This document shows, in pieces, positions 1 to 9,162 of a stretch of DNA of 64,000 bases. The stretch is from Clytia hemisphaerica (Eukaryota > Cnidaria > Hydrozoa > Leptothecata > Clytiidae): NCBI GenBank assembly GCA_902728285.1, contig CACVBU010001192.1, forward strand, positions 406,582 to 470,581, in the 5' to 3' direction. The number at the start of each line of letters is the position of its first letter. The first letter of the stretch is position 1. The notes under the pieces are model-generated. The model was not told the DNA's origin. It saw only the letters and a program-made list of their open reading frames with translations, and did no database searches. The position numbers and the translations under genes were made by a program.

Positions 1-330
1 CTTGTTGTGCAAATACATCCTGTAGATGACTGATGTTGTTTTTTCTGAAAGCTAGATTTCCTAGTGTGACTAACTGTTAAGAAAGTGAAATTTTGGTACT
101 CAAAATTCGATTGTTAATAGATAAATGGTCGTTCGATTACTTCGATTACTTCGATCATTATCGGTTACTTAAATTACTTCGATCATTATCGATTACTTCG
201 ATAATCGAATTTATCGATTAGTACCGTCTGGTGCTATTTATGTTAAGGGCAATATTAACGACTCCAGAAGTCCCCAACTTTTGTTGACCTCTAACCCTTC
301 TAACTTTTCTAAATTTTTGTTTTTTCTTTT
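1..330. other. Non-coding left flank with TCGATTA-rich stretch
   Basis: No coding signal is seen. Positions 98-230 hold many copies of a TTCGATTA/TCGATAATCG-like motif between GGTACT (about 95) and AGTACC (about 221) in inverted orientation. This resembles the end of a small DNA transposon with subterminal repeats, but no target duplication was found, so the class is open. Confidence 0.35.
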
Positions 331-345
331 GTCTTTTCAATTCAA

Positions 346-440
346 TCGAAAGATATTGGACACAAGAGGCTAGGTAGGCTTTTCCAACGTTTTTTAGTTT
401 TCTACAAGAAGAGACGAAAAGACGGGGGCTAACGAATGAG
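346..440. repeat. Left copy of an outer inverted repeat
   Basis: The stretch around 352-396 (AAAGATATTGGA, then GGCTAGGTAGGCTTTT) returns reverse-complemented near 8246-8283, on the other side of the hAT-like element. Weaker similarity extends to about 440 and 8190. The two copies bracket the nested transposon complex, so they may be the ends of an older element into which the hAT inserted. Confidence 0.5.
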
Positions 441-896
441 TTACATTACAATTTGTTACCGTCAATTTGTTTCATTCAAAATGACGGATGCTGATTGGAG
501 AATGTGCCCGCTGCCTAACCGCTTATTGCCCGATGGGATTAACAAATAACATAACAAGTGTGTAACTTGCCGCGCGACCGACGAGTGATGTTCAAAGTTT
601 GATGCCTTTTTCCCTCGAGGGCAAAATTTTATCAGTGTAACATTTTCATGAATTGTAATGGCTTTCCTTCAGTCAAGGTTGGAATTCTTTCCTCAATACT
701 CGTGTGTATTTGTATTTTTTACGACATACCCTACTGTTGTTATTAAAATAATATTCATTATTGAAAAATTACCTACTTAGGGGTCACACTCGGCATACAA
801 TCATACAATATCATACAATTTAATCTTTTTATCAAAATTTGCATAAAATAGCATAAAATATAAGGTCTTGGCATACTGAGCATAAAATTTGCGTTG

Positions 897-1040
897 TTAC
901 TAAAAGTGGTAACGGTAGGTAACGATAGGTAACGACAAGTAACGACAAGTAACGGTAGGTAACGACAGGTAACGATGAAGTAACGGTCGGTAACGATGAA
1001 GTAACGCAAGTAACGAGGGGTAACGAAAAAGTAACGAAGT
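897..1040. repeat. GTAACG-type short tandem repeats, left end
   Basis: About a dozen copies of GTAACGANAG/GTAACGGTAG-like units of 9-12 bp lie just inside the left end of the Foldback-like element. They are mirrored, reverse-complemented, at 5518-5668. Their position matches subterminal transposase-binding arrays. The apparent ORFs over them are translations of the repeat. Confidence 0.7.
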
Positions 1041-1304
1041 AACGATGGGGAAAAAGCTGAAAATGGTGGCCCTGAGGTGTCGAACTATCAAAATTTGTAA
1101 ATTTCTGCGCCAGAACTAATGGTCCCGGTGATTTTGGGAGAACCTAACAACTCTGGTTAATCTATTCAAGAATTTGGGAAATCTAATGATTTTACAGCAG
1201 AATACGATCGTTCTGGTGAATATGACTGTGGAGATAATAAATCCAATTGTTTTTATTGTAAATTGGTGTTTGTGAATAAACTGAAAGATTTGACGGCTTT
1301 GGTG

Positions 1305-2335
1305 AATCAATGGTGCTGGTCAATGCAATGATGAAATCAATGGTGCTGGTCAATGAAATGATGGAATCAAAGGTGCTGGTCAATGCAATGATGGAATCAA
1401 TGGTGCTGGTCAATGCAATGATAGAATCAATGGTGCTGATCAATGCAATGATTGAATCAATGGTGCTGGTCAATGCAATGATGGAATCAATGCATGGTGC
1501 TGGTCAATGTAATGATGGAATCATTGGTGATGGTCAATGCAGTGATGGAATCAATGGTGTTGGTCAATGCAATGATGGAATCAATGGTTTTGGTCAACAC
1601 AATGCTGGAATCAATGATGCTGGTCAATGCAATGATGGAGTCAATACTGCTGGTCAATGCAATGATGGAATCAATGGTGCTGGTCAATGCAATGATGGAA
1701 TCAATGGTTTTGGTCAACACAATGCTGGAATCAATGATGCTGGTCAATGCAATGATGGAGTCAATACTGCTGGTCAATGCAATGATGGAATCAATGGTGC
1801 TGGTCAATGCAATGATGGAATCAATGGTTTTGGTCAACACAATGCTGGAATCAATGATGCTGGTCAATGCAATGATGGAGTAATACTGCGGGTCAATGCA
1901 ATGATGGAATCAATGGTGCGGTCAATGCAATGATGGAATCAATGGTTTTGGTCAACACAATGCTGGAATCAATGATGCTGGTCAAAGCAATGATGGAGTC
2001 AATACTGCTGGTCAATGCAATGATGGAATCAACGGTGCTGGTCAATGCAATAGTGGAATCAATGGTGCTGGTCAATGCAATGATGGAATCAATGGTGTTG
2101 GTCAACACAATGCTGGAATCAATGATGCTGGTCAATGCAATGATGGAATCAATGGTGCTGGTCAATGCTATGATGGAATCAATGGTGCTGGTCAATACAA
2201 TGATGGAATCAATGGCGGTGGTCAATACAATGATGGAATCAATGGTGTTGGTCAATACAATGATGGAATCAATGGTCCTGGTCAATGCAATGATGGAATC
2301 AATGGTTCTGTGAATTCAATGGTGGAATCGATGGT
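1305..2335 (+). repeat. 30-bp minisatellite, left arm (about 34 copies)
   Basis: The unit is close to GGAATCAATGGTGCTGGTCA plus ATGCAATGAT. Since 30 is a multiple of three, several frames stay open on both strands and read as decapeptide repeats (MVLVNAMMES or NDGINGAGQC forward, TSTIDSIIAL reverse). A 4-bp insertion near 1491 and indels near 1884-1920 change the frame mid-array, arguing against translation. A 120-bp higher-order unit of four variants repeats at least three times between 1590 and 1880. Confidence 0.9.
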
Positions 2336-2454
2336 GGTTTTACTGGTGGATACAATGCTGCACTCACCAATGGTACTGTTGTGCAGGTGAATGCAAGTTA
2401 GGATTTGTGCATTTTTGTAAGAATCATCTTTTATAGAAATCTATCCTAAGTTTT

Positions 2455-2940
2455 AATCAAGGGGTATTGACTTTCGCGATGGGTTCTTTCAAAGCAAGTT
2501 GGGGTTTTGCAAATGTGAGCATATTTATTGTTCTCTATAAGCATCATCTTTAAACAATACGATCGATAACTTTGATTCAAGGGATATTGACGTTCGGCGA
2601 TTGGTTATTCAAAGCAACTGGAGTTTGTGCAAAATGTGCATATTATTTTTCTTATAAGCATAATCTTTATAAGAATACAATCAATAACTTTTGATTTAAG
2701 GGTATTGACTTTCGGCGATTGGTTCATTCAAGCAACTTGGGGTTTGTGCAAAATGTGAGCATATTTATTTTTCTTATAAGCATCATCTTTATAAGAATAC
2801 AATCAATAACTTTTGATGCAGGGGTATTGACTTTCGGCGATGGTTTTATTCAAAGCAAGTTAGGGTTGTACAAATGTGAGCATATTTATTTTTCTTATAA
2901 GCATCATCTTCATAAATTAAATCCACAACCTTTGAAGGTT
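2455..2940 (+). repeat. 124-bp tandem repeat, forward block (about 4 copies)
   Basis: The units begin near GGGTATTGACTTTCGGCGAT and carry TTTTTCTTATAAGCATCATC. Several copies here have 1-5 bp losses compared with the inverted block at 3175-4610. The block lies in the left arm of the Foldback-like element, next to its single-copy centre. Confidence 0.85.
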
Positions 2941-3174
2941 TCGAATTCGGTGATTGGAATTTTGGACTTTTCATTTAAAACGCATCTTATCCTTAATGTA
3001 ATATTGTTTTGTAAATTGATTTGCAGATGGAATGCTAAAATTTTGCTGCAATGTCAATTGCACAAGAATCAATTAAGAAACGAGCAATCAGTGAATGGCA
3101 ATCAAATTATTAAGAGCTTAATTATAAGCTAATTAAAATACTATTCTTATGTGAAATCATTGACTTTCTTTGAA
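2941..3174. other. Single-copy centre of the Foldback-like element
   Basis: About 235 bp separate the forward and inverted 124-bp arrays. It is AT-rich and includes a splice-acceptor-like TTGATTTGCAG near 3026. Its only long ORF (2719-3132) is mostly translation of the adjacent repeats and resembles nothing I recognise. Confidence 0.5.
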
Positions 3175-4610
3175 TGAACCAATCACCAAAATTCAAAACC
3201 TTCAAAGTTTATGGATTGTATTCTTATGAAGATGATGCTTACAAGAAAAATAAATATACTCACATTTTGTACAATCCCTAACTTGCTTTGAATAAACCAA
3301 ATACAAAAATTCAAAACCTTCAAAGGTTATGGATTGTAATTTTATGAAGATGATGCTTATAAGAAAAATAAATATGCTCACATTTAACACAATCCCTAAC
3401 TTGCTTTGAATGAACCAATCGCCGAAAGTAAATACCCCTTGAATCAAAAGTTATTGATTGTATTCTTATAAAGATGATGTTTATAAGAAAAATAAATATG
3501 CTCACATTTGGCACAAACCCCAAGTTGCTTTGAATGAACCAATCGCCGAAAGTCAATACCCCTTGAATCAAAAGTTATGGATTGTATTCTTATAAAGATG
3601 ATGCTTATAAGAAAAATAAATATGCTCACCTTTTGCACAAACCCCAAGTTGCTTTGAATGAACCAATCGCCGAAAATCAATACTCCTTGAATCAAAAGTT
3701 ATTGATTGTATTCTTATAAAGATGATGCTTATAAGAAAAATAAATATGCTCACATTTGGCACAAACCCCAAGTTGCTTTGAATGAACCAATCGCCGAAAG
3801 TCAATACCCCTTGAATCAAAAGTTATGGATTGTATTCTTATAAAGATGATGCTTATAAGAAAAATAGATATGCTCACATTTTGCACAAACCCCAAGTTGC
3901 TTTGAATGAACCAATCGCCGAAAGTCAATACCCCTTGAGTAAAAAGTTATGGATTGTATTCTTATAAAGATGATGCTTATAAGAAAAATAAATATGCTCA
4001 CATTTTGCACAAACCCCAAGTTGCTTTGAATGAACCAATCGCCGAAAGTCAATACCCCTTGAGTAAAAAGTTATGGATTGTATTCTTATAAAGATGATGC
4101 TTATAAGAAAAATAAATATGCTCACATTTTGCACAAACCCCAAGTTGCTTTGAATGAACCAATCGCCGAAAGTCAATACCCCTTGAGTAAAAAGTTATGG
4201 ATTGTATTCTTATAAAGATGATGCTTATAAGAAAAATAAATATGCTCACATTTTGCACAAACCCCAAGTTGCTTTGAATGAACTAATCGCCGAAAGTCAA
4301 TACCCTTGAGTAAAAAGTTATGGATTGTATTCTTATAAAGATGATGCTTATAAGAAAAATAAATATGCTCACATTTTGCACAAACCCCAAGTTGCTTTGA
4401 ATGAACTAATCGCCGAAAGTCAATACCCCTTGAGTAAAAAGTTATGGATTGTATTCTTATAAAGATGATGCTTATAAGAAAAATAAAAATGCTCACAATT
4501 TTCACAATCCCTAACTTGCTTTGGAAGAACCCATCGCCGAAAGTCAATACCCCTTGAATAAAAAATTATGGATAGATTTCTTATAAAGCTGATGCTTACA
4601 AAAATGCACA
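3175..4610 (-). repeat. 124-bp tandem repeat, inverted block (about 11-12 copies)
   Basis: The same 124-bp unit as at 2455-2940, in the opposite orientation and longer. Copies between 3560 and 4440 differ at only a few sites, pointing to recent amplification or homogenisation. The overlapping 72-124 residue ORFs on the minus strand start again every 124 bp and are the repeat in translation, not genes. Confidence 0.9.
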
Positions 4611-4739
4611 ATCTCTAACCTTCATTCACCTGCACAACAGTACCATTGGTGAGTGCAGCATTGAATTCACCAGTACACCACCATCGATTCCACCATTGAA
4701 TTCACCAGAACCAATGATTCCACCAGAACCAATGATTCC

Positions 4740-5250
4740 ATCATTGCATTGACCAGCACCATTGATTCTATCGTTGCATTGACCAGCACCATTGATTCCA
4801 TCATTGTATTGGCCAGCACCATTGATTCCATCATTGCATTGTCCAGCACCATTGATTCCATCATTGTATTGACCAGCACCATTGATTCCATCATTGTATT
4901 GACCAACACCATTGATTCCATCATTGCATTGACCAGCACCATTGATTCCATCATTGTATTGACCAGCACCATTGATTCCATCATTGTATTGACCCGCACC
5001 ATTGATTCCAGCATTGTATTGACCAGCGCCATTGATTCCATCATTGCATTGACCAGCACCATTGATTCCATCATTGCATTGACCAGCACCATTGATTCCA
5101 TCATTGCATTGACCAGCACCATTGATTCCATCATTCTATTGACCGGCACCATTGATTCCATCATTGTATTGACCAGCACCATTGATTCCAGCATTGTATT
5201 GACCAGCGCCATTGATTCCATCATTGCATTGACCAGCAGCATTGATTCAC
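4740..5250 (-). repeat. 30-bp minisatellite, right arm (about 17 copies)
   Basis: Reverse complement of the array at 1305-2335, with half as many copies. Open frames in both directions (213 residues forward, 191 reverse) are again decapeptide repeats. The length difference shows that the arms evolve separately by repeat-number change. Confidence 0.9.
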
Positions 5251-5674
5251 CAAAGCCGTCAAATCTTTCAGTTTATTCACAAACACCAATTTACAATAAG
5301 AACAATTGGATTTATTATCTCCACAGTCATATTCACCAGAACGATCAGATCCTGCTCTACAATCATCAGATTTCCCAAACTCCTGAATAGATTAACCAGA
5401 GTCGCTAGGTCGGTCGGTTTAGGTCCCAAAATCACTGGAACCATTAGCTCTGGCGCAGAAATTTACAAATTTTGATAATTCATCGACACGTCAGGGCCAC
5501 CATTTTCAGCTTTTTCCCCATCGTTACTTCGTTACTTTTTCGTTACCCCTCGTTACTTGCGTTACTTCATCGTTACCGACCGTTACTTCATCGTTACCTG
5601 TCGTTACCTACCGTTACTTGTCGTTACCTATCGTTACCTACCGTTACCTACCGTTACCACTTTTAGTAACAACG
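5251..5674 (-). repeat. Right outer arm of the Foldback-like element
   Basis: Reverse-complement counterpart of 892-1304, with only scattered substitutions plus a short insertion near 5411 (an extra run in the right arm). It ends with the GTAACG block (5518-5668) and the terminal CCACTTTTAGTAACAACG. Confidence 0.75.
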
Positions 5675-5817
5675 TAAAATTTGACCAAAAAGCCAGGAAT
5701 TTTTCCTAAAGGCAAGAAACTTTGTAGATCGACATAAAACCAATTCACTGAACTTAGTTCTAGGTCCAATCTTTTATCTAGGAATAGATTTTTATTGTAA
5801 AATTTATTTATATATAT

Positions 5818-7320
5818 GTGACTCCCCAAGCGATTTGAAGTACACAAAAGTCCGATCGGCTAAAGCGGGTAAAAGACCGGTCTCATAGCGGGCGAAGTGA
5901 AATTTCAAGCGGCCTAACATTTTAGAAGATCGGCCATGAAGCGGCCAATGGAATTTTTCCAAGAACGGCCTCAAGGCCTCTATTAGAGGCTTTTTCTTGA
6001 TCGAGAGACCGGCCAAGCGGCCAGCGGCCTATTTAGCGGCCAGCGTCCTATTTAGCGGCTTTCTTTAGGGATCTTCTCAAAGATATAATCGATTTTCGTT
6101 TATGAAGTTTGATTAATGATTCAACTATTTATTCTCCTATATTCGATTATTTTTAATCTCCCATATTCGATTATTTAATCCTTGTATTCGATTAATTAAT
6201 CCTTTTTCGCTTATATCTTAGGGATCTTCTCAAAAATATAACCGAATTTCGGTAAAATGGTTTCGGTTAAATTCGGCTGTTTAACCGAATCGCTTCGGTA
6301 AAAAGTTTAACTAATTCGGTAAAAGTAATTATTGAATTCGGCTTAAGCTTGTGGAATTCGGTTAAAGTTTTACCGAATTTCGGCTATAAAGAATTTTACA
6401 CTGTCTAGAATAATAATAGAGAATTCCACTGACTGAGACGGGGATATTAACAAAAGGATCGTTCGTGGTGAGACAGGATTGTCTTGAAAATTGTTCTTTT
6501 AACTACTTACAGATTCTGAATTTGTTTATTTAGTATTTTTGAATAGCGAAATACTTTGCTCTCTTACATTTCTTTTCAAATCATAACAACGAACGAAGCA
6601 GAGTGCAGACTTTTACTAAATGTTTGTTTACATTGAGCTCCCTCTGCGTGCTTTCCTTCCTGTTATCACGTGAACTTTTACCAAAAATAGTGATGAAATA
6701 CACTCCTTCTGAGTGTGTCTTTCTTTTCACGTGATTTTCACTTTTTCTCTCTCTCGCATTCTAAAAGTTGCATCAAGCATTTGAAACGTCACAGAGGAGC
6801 TTGTGACAAATCAGGAGCTTATAAGAAAGCAAAGCCTGCAAGATGCCCTTTTGGAAGTTTTCCCCCCTTCTCTACTGGGGAAGCAATCATTTTATTTTAT
6901 TTTACAACATTTGATGGCTTCTTAGGTCCTTCTTTATTTTGAGCGCCCTCCCTTTTATCTTTTTTTTTGTTTTGCCCTTTTTGATTTCTGAAAAAATCTT
7001 TCTTTGTTCCAAATGTACTTGAAAATGTAAGTAAATTAAAAAACAAAGCTAAGGGCCGCTCAGGGCCGCTAATGGCCGCTAAGGGCCGCTAGTGGCCGCT
7101 TATGTCCGCTAAGGGCCGCTGTTAGCGGCTTAAAACTTACTATGTGGCCGCTTCACTGTGGCCGCTTCACTGTGGCCGCTTTTAATAAGCGGCCTCGCAT
7201 CGGCCTTCTTCAATATCCAAGCGGCCCAAAAGGTAAAAAGACCTGTCGAGTAGAGTCCAAAGAAGATCGGTCTTTTTACCGATCGGACTTTTATGTACTT
7301 CAAATCGCTTGGGGAGTCAC
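5818..7320. mobile_element. DNA transposon with GGCCGCT subterminal repeats
   Basis: The ends are inverted repeats of about 40 bp: GTGACTCCCCAAGCGATTTG at 5818 and its complement ending at 7320. AGCGGCC/GGCCGCT motifs occur in dense clusters inside both ends (5888-6060 and 7050-7225). The flanks ATATATAT and ATATACAG match at 6 of 8 positions, fitting an 8-bp hAT-type target duplication. The interior has ACCGAA/TTCGGT clusters (6238-6385) and a repeated AGGGATCTTCTCAAA at 6067 and 6228, suggesting another fragment inside. No transposase is seen. Confidence 0.65.
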
Positions 7321-7558
7321 ATATACAGATATATATGGTGATGAGCTTTATTTTTGCTCAAAATATTTATTAGTTTTTCTATATGGGTTTTTGCAAAAGG
7401 TTTTAAGAATTTTGTCAGCAAAAAGCTTCCAGACTGATTATTTCATAGTCATAGAATTTCAGAAAGGTTTCTTCCTGTGAAGTACATTTCGTTTCTGTGT
7501 CGGAAAAAGAAGATTTTAAAGGTTAATTTAGACTAACAATCTTTTTTCTCTTTTTTAG

Positions 7559-7959
7559 AAATAAGCATATTGAGAAAGTAACTAAGAATAATAACAGAAT
7601 GGGGAGAACAGAATATAATCCTGCATGGGAAGAAAGATTTATTTGGATTACCAAAGATAGTGATGTAACCAAGGCTCATTGTAAATTCTGTAAAAAGTCA
7701 TTCAAGATTAACAATAGGGGTGAAAACCAAGTAAAATCACAGGCAGATAGTGACACCCACAAAAAACATGCTGGATTGTATAAAAACCAAAAAAGAGTTT
7801 CTGGTATATACAGCAAATCTATCTTCTGGAACCTTTACCCTTTCCAGCCAGGATGAAATCTTAAGAGCAGAGGCTGTCCACTCTCTATTCTACGTTAATA
7901 GAAATATACCTTATTCATGCTCAACTGAACAAACTGAAATTTTCAAGTCAAATTTTTAG
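7559..7959 (+). pseudogene. BED zinc finger / hAT transposase N-terminus, broken
   Basis: A polypyrimidine acceptor (TTTTCTCTTTTTTAG, ending 7558) precedes ATG at 7599. The first frame encodes an aromatic-rich start (WEERFIWI), then CKFCKKSF and a later H-x4-H, which is the BED-type C2H2 arrangement of hAT transposases. That frame drifts after about residue 65. The continuation (DEILRAEAVHSLF, then PYSCSTEQTEIFKSNF), which resembles the region after the finger in hAT proteins, is in the +1 frame, so there is at least one frameshift. The sequence then runs into the subterminal repeats of the right end; the RNase-H and dimerisation regions are missing. Reading it as a transposase remnant rests on motif order only. 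Confidence 0.65.
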
Positions 7960-8101
7960 CATAAAATAATCATAAAATTTGAAGAAAGAGCATACATTTT
8001 GGCATAAAATCTGACTAATTTTGGCATAAAAAATCATACAATTTGGTCATTTTTTGGCATAAAATCTGACTATAATAGGGATTTTTAGAGTGTGACCCCT
8101 G

Positions 8102-9162
8102 CGTACTATGTGAAACTCGTTTTATTGTAAATGATAAATGTTTATACATCTCATGAGAAATACATATGTTAATTACCTTACACTATCAGAAATTTACTTG
8201 CCCCCGGATTTTTCAAAGAAACAAAAAATTTACTTTGTGGTGAAAAGCCTACCTAGCCTCCAATATCTTTCAACTGAGTTGTTATTTTCGAAAAAGAATT
8301 TCACAGCTGACATGGGCAAGGATTGAAGTTTCTCAAGCTCAAAAAAGGTGGTTATGGCATTGCTAGATAAAAAGCTGATTTTTTGGACCTACCTGGAGGA
8401 CCTTTAATTTGACTGTTGTCCGTTCGTCTGTTACAAGCTTTTCTCGGGATCGGCTCATTATTTTTTTTAATTTTTTGCACAGTGATGCAAAGTGGTGATT
8501 CCCAAAAAGTGACGTAGCCTAATTTTCAAAAAAAAGATTTTTTGGGCAAATTTGGGCCAAAGAGTGCCTAAAAATGGGGATTTTTAGACTTTGTGTGAAA
8601 TTGCTTCATAAGTTTTTTCTGATTTTATGCATAAAGATGGAGGGCAAGGTTCTCTAAAAAGTGGCTGAAGCAGTTTTTTTCGGAAAATTTGTTTTTGGCC
8701 GTAAAAATCTGATTTTCTTATTTGGGGAAATTCCCTTCATTTTTAGGGAAAAAGAGCATTTCTGGCGATTGGATCGATATTCTTTTCTGATTTTTTGCAA
8801 TATTTAAAATCTGAAGTCCAATTTTCAATCAATATAATTTTTTGGGGCTAATTTGGGCCAAAATGTGCCTAAAAATGGGGTTTTCTGGACTTTGTGTGGA
8901 AATGCTTCATTACTTCTTTCAAATTTTTTGGACAAAGGCAAGGTTCTCTAAAACGCAACTCAAGCCTTTTTTTCCAGAATTTTTTTTTGGCCGTAAAAAT
9001 CGGATTTTCTTATTTGGGGAAATTCCCTTATATATATGTCATTTCTAGGAAAAAATTTTACTGCCTTAAAATGTTGTTTTTTTTGCTGCCATAAAAAAAA
9101 AAAACAAGCAAAGTTTAATCCTAAAAAAGGGATAAGTTAAGTTCATCACTTTTTATTTCTAG
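8102..9162. repeat. Non-coding upstream of LRRC40 with a ~210-bp duplication
   Basis: About 8520-8740 and 8825-9035 are diverged direct copies sharing GGGCCAAA, GTGCCTAAAAATGGGG, GGCAAGGTTCTCTAAAA and CTTATTTGGGGAAATTCCCT. The stretch likely includes the 5' UTR intron of LRRC40; no convincing first exon or promoter could be picked out. Confidence 0.6.

Larger units (their letters stand above)
892..5674. mobile_element. Foldback-like DNA transposon with tandem-repeat arms
   Basis: The element starts CGTTGTTACTAAAAGTGG and ends with the exact reverse complement. It is flanked by a perfect 9-bp direct repeat TAAAATTTG (883-891 and 5675-5683). From outside in, each arm has a GTAACG-rich block of about 130 bp, about 260 bp of non-repeat sequence, a 30-bp minisatellite array and a 124-bp tandem array. 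A 235-bp single-copy centre lies near 2940-3175. Very long inverted arms made of tandem repeats plus a 9-bp target duplication are the definition of Foldback elements; Mutator-like elements also make 9-bp duplications. No transposase is visible, so it is presumably mobilised by another copy. Confidence 0.75.
778..8101. mobile_element. hAT-type DNA transposon, defective, with nested insertions
   Basis: The two ends are a 12-bp perfect inverted repeat, AGGGGTCACACT at 779-790 and its reverse complement at 8089-8100. One further base on each side gives T or C before AGGGG, as in many hAT ends. Inside each end lie repeated GCATAAAAT/CATACAAT motifs (791-888 and 7960-8060), which look like subterminal binding repeats. 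An exon with a BED-type zinc finger and a hAT-like N-terminal region sits close to the right end (7559-7959), but the catalytic part of the transposase is gone. The flanks share only CCTACT versus CGTACT, so the target duplication is eroded or the ends are slightly misplaced. Two younger elements (892-5674 and 5818-7320) account for most of its length. Confidence 0.7.

Noticed and set aside
1310-1933. 207-residue ORF of decapeptide repeats
   Set aside because: The frame exists because the 30-bp unit lacks stops in several frames; a 4-bp insertion switches frame inside it, and the opposite strand is equally open.
3202-4611. Series of 63-124 residue minus-strand ORFs that look like a membrane-protein family
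   Set aside because: They restart every 124 bp and overlap; they are translations of the tandem repeat.
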